From contig CAIMTJ010000018.1 of assembly GCA_903844385.1 (NCBI GenBank), forward strand, positions 124,001-188,000: a stretch of 64,000 nt of DNA, read 5' to 3'. The notes beneath the pieces were generated by a model. That model was not told where the DNA came from. It worked only from the letters and a program-made list of their open reading frames with translations, and did not search any database. Below are positions 58,479-64,000 of this stretch, one piece after another (within the stretch, counting starts at the first letter, position 1; every line of letters begins with the position of its first letter). This stretch comes from an uncultured Burkholderiales bacterium. GTDB lineage: Bacteria; Pseudomonadota; Gammaproteobacteria; Burkholderiales; Burkholderiaceae_C. A program made the translations under genes and the position numbers.

Positions 58479-59344
58479 TTGGACCCCCTGACAAACAGGC
58501 CCTGCGGTCGCCAGAGCAATATCAAAATCATCAACACGTAAACCACAAAGCCACCCAACTGCGGAATGTAGTATTTACCAAAGACATCGGCCACACCCAG
58601 GAACACTGCAGCGCACAGCGGTCCTGTGATGGAGGAGGTGCCCCCAACGGCGACCACAATCAAGAAATAGATCATGTACTTCAATGGAAAGAGGGGCTCA
58701 ATTGACAAGATTTCAGCCCCCAAAGCACCACCCAAGCCCGCCAAACCCGAGCCCACGGCAAAGGTGATCAAGAACACCCGATTGACCGGAATGCCCAAGC
58801 CGGAAGCGACCACAGGGTTGTCCACCGACGCACGAAGCTGTGAGCCAAACCGTGTTTGGGACAAAATGAGTTGCAGCACCAGGGTCAACAATGCGCACAC
58901 TGCCACGATGAAAACACGGTAATGTCCAACCCCCAGCACCCAAGGTGCCTCACCCCACTCCTCGCGGCCTCGCAGCCACAGCGGCAAGTCCATGTTTTGC
59001 TGGGACGAACCCATGAAAAAATCCATCGCCGCCACCGACATGAAAGCCAATCCGATGGAAAACAGCACCTGATCCAAGTGCGTTTTTTTGTACATTCGGC
59101 GGTAAAGGGTGACTTCCAATAAAGCCCCCACAGCCGCGGTCAGCACAAACACCAGCGGCAAACACAACAAAAACGGCAGTTGCCATTGTTTTGTCAACAT
59201 CACCATGGCGTAGCCTCCAATCATGGCAAAGGTGCCATGGGCGAGGTTGATGAAGTTCATGAGGCCCAAGGTGATGGACAACCCCACCGCCAAAACAAAG
59301 AGCAGCATGCCGTAAGCCACGCCATCAAATAAGAGCGTCAGCAT
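58475..59344 (-). CDS. livH: Branched-chain-type ABC transporter permease LivH
   Basis: The 289-residue product is the first gene of the leftward operon and the second permease. It has about eight hydrophobic segments and the LivH wording LSITLGLMNFINLAHGTFAM and LRASVDNPVVASGLGIPVNR, the latter being the cytoplasmic coupling loop. GLAGLGGALGAEILSIEPLF follows. The operon promoter must lie in the 197-bp spacer shared with the divergent MetE-like gene. I found no convincing regulator site there. Confidence 0.93.
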   Translation of the reverse strand: MLTLLFDGVAYGMLLFVLAVGLSITLGLMNFINLAHGTFAMIGGYAMVMLTKQWQLPFLLCLPLVFVLTAAVGALLEVTLYRRMYKKTHLDQVLFSIGLAFMSVAAMDFFMGSSQQNMDLPLWLRGREEWGEAPWVLGVGHYRVFIVAVCALLTLVLQLILSQTRFGSQLRASVDNPVVASGLGIPVNRVFLITFAVGSGLAGLGGALGAEILSIEPLFPLKYMIYFLIVVAVGGTSSITGPLCAAVFLGVADVFGKYYIPQLGGFVVYVLMILILLWRPQGLFVRGSK

Positions 59345-59541
59345 GGCAAATTGAACTCACTGGAGTTGGGATAGAGAAACATCATGGTTTTGCCCTATTT
59401 TAGACGCCTGCGCGGCCAAACCAGCGCTTGAAGCCTCGAGCAGGGGTTTTAACATAAATTTTTCACACTCCACACCCATTTCTGACTCAATCGGCGAGAA
59501 TGATGGTTTAACATTCGCGCACTATTAACTGTGGAGACACC

Positions 59542-60666
59542 ATGTCATTGCCTTTAGATAAAATTTTGCCCGCCCGTTTTGATCATGTGGGCAGTTTCTT
59601 GCGGCCAGAGTACTTGCTCACTGCTCGTGCGCAAAAAGCCAAAGGTGAGATCAATGCACAACAATTGCGTGAAGTCGAAGACCGCGCGATCAAAGAAATC
59701 ATCACTTTCCAAGAGGATGTGGGCCTCAAAAGCATCACCGATGGAGAGTTTCGAAGAACTTACTTTCACATCGACTTTTTGGAGCAACTCGGTGGTGTTA
59801 AAACCGACATCCCCGTGACCATCAAAAAACCCGATGGCAGCGAAGAGTTGGCCCCCCCAGTGATCAAAGTCATTGACAAGGTGGTTCACTCCAAAAATAT
59901 CCAGCTCGCGGACTTCGAATTTCTCAAAAACCATGTGAGTGCCGGCCACACCCCCAAGGTCACCATTCCCTCACCCACCATGCTGCACTTCAGGGGCGGG
60001 CGCGCGGGCATCAGCCGAGAAGCCTACCCCGAACTTGATCCCCAGTTTTATGACGATGTGGCCAAGGCCTATGGCGACGAATTGAGGTCTTTGGCCGCTG
60101 CGGGTTGTACCTATGTCCAAATGGATGACACCAATTTAGCCTATTTGTGCGATGACAAAATGCGTCAAGCCGCCTTGCAACGCGGGGATGATCCTGACGA
60201 ATTGCCCCATCGCTATGCCGCCTTTGTCAATAAAGTGGTTGCCCAAAAACCCGAGGGCATGACCTTGGCCATGCATTTGTGCCGTGGCAACTTTAAGAGC
60301 ACGCACGCCGCCTCGGGCAACTATGAGCCCGTGGCCCAAGCCCTCTTGTCCGAGATGAACTTGGATGCTTACTTCCTCGAGTATGACGATGATCGCAGTG
60401 GCGACTTCAAGCCCTTGCGCTATTTGCCCAAAGGCAAAATCGTGGTGTTGGGCCTGATCACCACCAAGTTTGACGCCATGGAGACCAAGGACGATATCAA
60501 GCGTCGTATTGACCAAGCCGCTCAGTACGCACCCATTGAGCAACTGGCTTTGTCACCCCAATGCGGTTTTTCAAGCACCGTGCACGGCAACAACATCGCC
60601 GTTCAAGCCCAGCGCAATAAACTCAGACTGGTGATTGAGACAGCCCAAGAAGTTTGGGGTTCCTGA
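59542..60666 (+). CDS. Cobalamin-independent methionine synthase-like (MetE C-terminal domain) protein
   Basis: The 374-residue product corresponds to the C-terminal catalytic half of MetE alone, as in the YxjG/archaeal MetE-like group. The start RFDHVGSFLRPEYLLTARAQ and KSITDGEFRRTYFHIDFLEQ are typical. Zinc-ligand candidates are the His and Cys of LAMHLCRGNFKS, the Glu of YFLEYDDDRSG and the Cys of LSPQCGFSSTVHG. Such proteins transfer methyl groups from a folate or another methyl donor to a thiol. It diverges from the liv-lig operon. A role in handling methyl groups from methoxylated aromatics is possible but only inferred. A normal housekeeping methionine role is the alternative. Confidence 0.88.
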   Translation: MSLPLDKILPARFDHVGSFLRPEYLLTARAQKAKGEINAQQLREVEDRAIKEIITFQEDVGLKSITDGEFRRTYFHIDFLEQLGGVKTDIPVTIKKPDGSEELAPPVIKVIDKVVHSKNIQLADFEFLKNHVSAGHTPKVTIPSPTMLHFRGGRAGISREAYPELDPQFYDDVAKAYGDELRSLAAAGCTYVQMDDTNLAYLCDDKMRQAALQRGDDPDELPHRYAAFVNKVVAQKPEGMTLAMHLCRGNFKSTHAASGNYEPVAQALLSEMNLDAYFLEYDDDRSGDFKPLRYLPKGKIVVLGLITTKFDAMETKDDIKRRIDQAAQYAPIEQLALSPQCGFSSTVHGNNIAVQAQRNKLRLVIETAQEVWGS

Positions 60667-61027
60667 GCACTTCAAGCGCCCTCCCCTGCGTTAGGGTGCA
60701 GCACCCAGGTCCACCGCGGGCCTGGGTGGTGATGAAGTCCGCACATTCCTGTTTGGCCTCTCTCAGCGTGCCTTCTCCACTGCAATCGTGGAGTAGGCCA
60801 TGGCCCTTTAAAGCCGCCAGTCCCTGGGTGCTCAAGCGCTCTTGTCACCTCACCTCTAGCAAAGAGCGGGGGCGGGACTCCTACTCCCTCGGCCCATTCC
60901 AAGGTCTTGAGCAGCAACCAAGAACTCAGCACCACCAGACTTCCAATGAGTCCTGATCCGCCCTGCCTCAAAGCCAAGGTTTTACTCGCCATCGATTAAA
61001 AAAAGATCAAAAACAGCCAGTTTCGGG
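60667..61027. other. Intergenic stretch between the MetE-like gene and grpE
   Basis: No gene is supported. A 106-codon leftward frame (60672-60992) has a hydrophobic segment but an atypical His/Trp/Pro/Gly-rich remainder, and I treat it as spurious. An imperfect stem (CCCAGG around 60706, CCTGGG around 60720) shortly after the MetE-like stop could be part of a terminator. The right end leads into the grpE heat-shock promoter. Confidence 0.4.
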
Positions 61028-61055
61028 CTTGAAATCCTCACAAAAGGCCCCATTT
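61028..61055 (+). promoter_or_regulatory. Sigma-32 (RpoH) heat-shock promoter of grpE
   Basis: CTTGAAA (61028-61034), a 13-bp spacer and CCCCATTT (61048-61055) match the RpoH consensus almost perfectly. It is 45 bp upstream of the grpE ATG. Confidence 0.8.
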
Positions 61056-61100
61056 GTTGTTGAAATTCGGTTTTTTTTATTCGCATCTCCAACTTCCATC

Positions 61101-61688
61101 ATGTCTGACCCCTCACAACCCTTTGATCCTGCCGCCCACTCGGCGCCCCCCACTGAGCCGTCGTCACAACACGCCCATGAAGCTCAGCACCATGAGGGTG
61201 CCGCCGACGCCTCGCATGAGGATCCTTTGGTCAAAGCCTTGAACGACGTGGCCTTGCTCACGGCCAAAGTGAGCGAACTGCAAGACCAATATTTACGGGG
61301 ACAAGCGGAAGTGCTCAACGCCAGACGCCGAGCCGATGAAGAGGTGAGCAAAGCCCGCAAATTTGCTCTGGAGTCGTTTTCCGAGAGTTTATTGCCCGTG
61401 ATCGACAGCCTAGAAGCTGGCTTGGCAATCAAAGAGGCCACGCCCGAGCAAATCAAAGAGGGTGCTGAAGCCACCTTGCGGCAGCTCAAGAGCGCCTTGG
61501 AGCGAAACAAAGTACTCGCCATTGACCCTGCTGCCGGTACGAAATTTGATCCACATCAGCACCAAGCCATCAGTGTCGTGAGCGCTGAGCAAGCCCCCAA
61601 TACGGTGGTGAGTGTTTTGCAAAAGGGCTACTCCATTGCTGAGCGAATCCTGCGACCAGCCTTGGTCACGGTCACCGCTGCTTCTTGA
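61101..61688 (+). CDS. grpE: Nucleotide exchange factor GrpE
   Basis: GrpE drives ADP release from DnaK. ATG 61101 ([17 protein letters not shown]) is downstream of the heat-shock promoter; the longer frame would run through it. The 195-residue product has a His/Pro/Ala-rich disordered head of about 45 residues. The long dimer helix follows ([20 protein letters not shown]), then [20 protein letters not shown] and the beta domain signature ([20 protein letters not shown], then [20 protein letters not shown]). It is followed by dnaK after 127 bp. Confidence 0.95.
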   Translation: MSDPSQPFDPAAHSAPPTEPSSQHAHEAQHHEGAADASHEDPLVKALNDVALLTAKVSELQDQYLRGQAEVLNARRRADEEVSKARKFALESFSESLLPVIDSLEAGLAIKEATPEQIKEGAEATLRQLKSALERNKVLAIDPAAGTKFDPHQHQAISVVSAEQAPNTVVSVLQKGYSIAERILRPALVTVTAAS

Positions 61689-61725
61689 GTGCTACCAAGA
61701 GAAACTTTCATTTTCCCGGGGCGGT

Positions 61726-61753
61726 CTTGTTTTTGTAAAACTCGTCCCAATAT
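61726..61753 (+). promoter_or_regulatory. Candidate sigma-32 promoter of dnaK
   Basis: CTTGTTT (61726-61732), a 13-bp spacer and CCCAATAT (61746-61753) resemble the RpoH consensus with a few mismatches. It lies between grpE and dnaK, about 60 bp before the dnaK start. Confidence 0.45.
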
Positions 61754-61815
61754 CCAATTCAACTGTTTTTAATTAAAGCGTGGGCTTTTAAACCCATGAT
61801 CAACGGAGCATCAAA

Positions 61816-63768
61816 ATGGGCAAAATCATCGGCATTGACTTGGGAACCACCAACTCTTGTGTGGCCATCATGGAGGGTAACACCACCCGTGTCATCGAAA
61901 ACTCTGAGGGCGCAAGAACCACCCCTTCCATCATTGCTTACCAAGAAGATGGAGAGGTTTTGGTGGGTGCTTCGGCCAAGCGCCAAGCGGTGACCAATCC
62001 GAGAAATACCTTGTACGCCGTCAAGAGGCTCATTGGGCGTAAATTTGAAGAAAAAGAAGTCCAAAAAGACATCGACTTGATGCCCTACACCATTGCCAAA
62101 GCGGACAATGGGGACGCTTGGGTGGAAGTTCGTGGCAAAAAACTCGCCCCCCCTCAGGTGAGCGCCGAAGTTCTTCGCAAAATGAAGAAAACCGCGGAAG
62201 ATTATCTTGGCGAAGCCGTCACCGAGGCGGTGATCACAGTTCCTGCTTACTTCAATGACGCACAACGACAAGCCACCAAGGATGCAGGGCGTATTGCGGG
62301 CCTTGAGGTCAAGCGCATCATCAATGAGCCCACCGCTGCTGCCTTGGCGTTTGGCTTGGATAAAACCGAAAAAGGCGACCGCAAAATTGCCGTCTATGAC
62401 TTGGGCGGCGGCACCTTTGACGTCTCCATCATTGAAATCGCCGACGTCGACGGTGAAAAACAGTTCGAAGTGCTCTCCACCAATGGCGACACGTTCTTGG
62501 GTGGAGAGGACTTTGACCAACGCATCATCGACTTCATCATCTCCGAATTCAAGCGCGAGCAAGGCGTTGATTTGGGCAAAGATGTGTTGGCCTTGCAGCG
62601 CCTGAAAGAAGCCGCAGAGAAAGCCAAAATTGAGTTGTCTTCCTCCACAGGAACGGACATCAATTTGCCTTACATCACGGCCGATGCCTCTGGCCCCAAG
62701 CACTTGAGCATCAAGCTCAACCGTGCCAAATTGGAATCCTTGGTCGATGAGTTGATTGAGCGCACCATTGCGCCTTGCCGCATGGCCATCAAGGATGCGG
62801 GCGTGAGTGTGGATCAAATTGACGACGTCATTTTGGTGGGCGGTATGACCCGCATGCCCAAGGTGCAAGACAAAGTCAAAGAATTCTTTGGCAAAGAGCC
62901 CAGAAAAGACGTGAACCCCGATGAAGCCGTGGCGGTGGGTGCGGCCATTCAAGGGCAGGTGCTTTCTGGCGACCGCACTGACGTGCTCTTGTTGGACGTC
63001 ACGCCCTTGTCGTTGGGCCTTGAAACCCAGGGCGGTGTGATGACCAAAATGATCACGAAAAACACGACCATTCCGACCAAATTCGCGCAAACCTTCTCCA
63101 CGGCCGAAGACAACCAGCCAGCGGTCACCATCAAAGTCTTCCAAGGCGAGCGAGAGTTGGCATCGGGCAACAAAATGCTGGGCGAATTCAATTTAGAGGG
63201 CATCCCCCCATCAAGCCGTGGCACACCTCAAATCGAGGTCTCCTTTGACATTGACGCCAACGGTATTTTGCACGTCGGCGCCAAGGATAAGGGCACGGGC
63301 AAAGAAAACAAAATCACCATCAAAGCCAACTCAGGTTTGTCTGAGCAAGAAATTCAAAAGATGGTCAAAGACGCCGAGCTCAATGCAGGCGAGGACAAGA
63401 AGAAACTGGAAATTGTTCAGGCCAAAAATCAAGGCGACGCGGCATTGCACTCCGTGCAAAAGAGCTTGACTGAGCATGGAGACAAGCTTGACGCTGGCGA
63501 GAAAGAAGCCATCCAAACCGCTTGCAAAGCGTTGGAAGAAGCCCTCAAAACAGAAGACAAAGATGACATCACGGCCAAAACCGAGAGCTTGATGACGGTG
63601 AGTCAAAAGCTGGGGGAAAAGGCCTACGCCGATATGCAAGCCCAAACCGCAGCCGCCCAAGCCGCTGGCGCACCCCACGAAGGTGGCCCCCAAGGTGCAG
63701 GCGGGGCCAGTGCTGCCAAGGACGACAACGTGGTTGACGCCGAAGTCAAGGAAGTTAAAAAAGGCTAA
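61816..63768 (+). CDS. dnaK: Molecular chaperone DnaK (Hsp70)
   Basis: DnaK binds exposed hydrophobic peptides in an ATP-controlled cycle with DnaJ and GrpE. The 650-residue product has [16 protein letters not shown] at the start, [17 protein letters not shown], the signature [17 protein letters not shown], and [20 protein letters not shown] in the ATPase domain. The linker [16 protein letters not shown] leads to the substrate-binding domain. The Gly/Ala-rich tail ends in [10 protein letters not shown] (expected DnaK C-terminus). GGAG precedes the ATG by 8 nt. Confidence 0.98.
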   Translation: MGKIIGIDLGTTNSCVAIMEGNTTRVIENSEGARTTPSIIAYQEDGEVLVGASAKRQAVTNPRNTLYAVKRLIGRKFEEKEVQKDIDLMPYTIAKADNGDAWVEVRGKKLAPPQVSAEVLRKMKKTAEDYLGEAVTEAVITVPAYFNDAQRQATKDAGRIAGLEVKRIINEPTAAALAFGLDKTEKGDRKIAVYDLGGGTFDVSIIEIADVDGEKQFEVLSTNGDTFLGGEDFDQRIIDFIISEFKREQGVDLGKDVLALQRLKEAAEKAKIELSSSTGTDINLPYITADASGPKHLSIKLNRAKLESLVDELIERTIAPCRMAIKDAGVSVDQIDDVILVGGMTRMPKVQDKVKEFFGKEPRKDVNPDEAVAVGAAIQGQVLSGDRTDVLLLDVTPLSLGLETQGGVMTKMITKNTTIPTKFAQTFSTAEDNQPAVTIKVFQGERELASGNKMLGEFNLEGIPPSSRGTPQIEVSFDIDANGILHVGAKDKGTGKENKITIKANSGLSEQEIQKMVKDAELNAGEDKKKLEIVQAKNQGDAALHSVQKSLTEHGDKLDAGEKEAIQTACKALEEALKTEDKDDITAKTESLMTVSQKLGEKAYADMQAQTAAAQAAGAPHEGGPQGAGGASAAKDDNVVDAEVKEVKKG

Positions 63769-63794
63769 TCCCTTTCAGCATCATCGACAAACAC

Positions 63795-63829
63795 GCCGCG
63801 CCCTGGCCTCACTGTGAGGTGGGCGCGGC
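63795..63829 (+). terminator. Strong hairpin between dnaK and dnaJ
   Basis: A 9-bp outer stem (GCCGCGCCC with GGGCGCGGC) and a 6-bp inner stem (CCTCAC with GTGAGG) form a long GC-rich hairpin followed by TTTGTTGTT. It may be a leaky terminator or an mRNA-processing or stability element that lowers dnaJ relative to dnaK. Confidence 0.7.
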
Positions 63830-63859
63830 TTTGTTGTTCAACAAGGACGCATGGATATC

Positions 63860-64000
63860 ATGGCAAAACGCGATTTTTACGAAGTTCTGGGCCTGTCCAA
63901 AACGGCCAGTGACGAAGAGATCAAAAAAGCTTATCGCAAAATGGCGATGAAGTACCACCCTGACCGCAACCAAGGTGAAGCGGCCAAGGAAGCTGAGGTG
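63860..64000 (+). CDS. dnaJ: Chaperone DnaJ (5' part, cut by window end)
   Basis: The visible 47 residues are the start of the J domain: [20 protein letters not shown], then [20 protein letters not shown], including the essential HPD. I start at ATG 63860, which is the usual DnaJ beginning (MAKRDxYEVLG); an in-frame ATG at 63851 has AAGGA only 3 nt upstream. DnaJ delivers substrates to DnaK. The rest of the gene lies beyond the window. Confidence 0.95.
   Translation, partial: MAKRDFYEVLGLSKTASDEEIKKAYRKMAMKYHPDRNQGEAAKEAEV

Noticed and set aside
60672-60992. Leftward 106-codon frame with a hydrophobic segment
   Set aside because: The second half is His/Trp/Pro/Gly-rich and unlike real protein, there is no Shine-Dalgarno, and no family resemblance; treated as chance.

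Overview
The window is a chromosomal segment of a betaproteobacterium of the order Burkholderiales, most likely a member or relative of the Comamonadaceae. The pointers are an rpoD with a Lys/Ala/Pro-rich head, the PHA genes phaR and phaP, an EarP plus Arg32-type EF-P pair, D-3-hydroxybutyrate dehydrogenase, and a protocatechuate 4,5-cleavage operon in the same gene order as the pmd cluster of Comamonas. Most of the window is densely packed, moderately GC-rich core sequence. Two stretches are visibly more AT-rich: about 1-2.5 kb and about 4.9-9.3 kb.

Layout. 0-2.5 kb: a truncated dCache sensor protein, a winged-helix-like protein and an unknown small protein. 2.5-4.9 kb: rimO and phaR. 4.9-9.4 kb: an accessory block with a caspase-like peptidase, a small exported protein and a truncated tandem-repeat surface-protein fragment that ends just short of a tRNA-Val(GAC) gene. 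9.6-23 kb: housekeeping genes relA, bdhA, ispF, ispD, mfd, serB, uvrC, earP and efp. 23-34 kb: a LOG-family protein, an MFS transporter-rmuC-hydroxyacid dehydrogenase chain, nhaD-pncB, a nitroreductase, an HDAC-like hydrolase, the phasin phaP and a patatin-like lipoprotein. 34.5-39.4 kb: dnaG-rpoD. 39.4-41.5 kb: two divergent hemerythrin-like genes around a perfect FNR-type box, the second one coupled to an unknown exported Cys-rich protein. 41.6-47.7 kb: a giant two-partner-secretion exoprotein carrying an uninterrupted array of 32 octapeptide repeats near its C-terminus. 48-48.5 kb: a universal stress protein with its own FNR-type box. 48.6-59.3 kb: a twelve-gene leftward operon (livHMGF, a TctC-like binding protein, ligJ-K-I-A-B-C, an aldo/keto reductase). 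A MetE-like methyltransferase gene diverges from it. 61-64 kb: the heat-shock genes grpE, dnaK and dnaJ (cut by the window end), with sigma-32-type promoters.

How the genes work together. The lig/pmd enzymes take protocatechuate through extradiol cleavage, dehydrogenation to 2-pyrone-4,6-dicarboxylate, hydrolysis, hydration and aldol cleavage to pyruvate and oxaloacetate. The transporter genes at the head of the operon probably import the aromatic acid or a precursor. PhaR, phasin and hydroxybutyrate dehydrogenase belong to polyhydroxybutyrate storage and mobilisation, though they lie apart. The FNR boxes suggest that the hemerythrin and stress-protein genes respond to oxygen limitation. The most unusual items are the octapeptide array of the exoprotein, the ABC transporter operon that carries a TctC-type instead of a LivK-type binding protein, and the tRNA-flanked accessory block with the caspase-like gene. 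No CRISPR array, rRNA gene or insertion sequence was seen.
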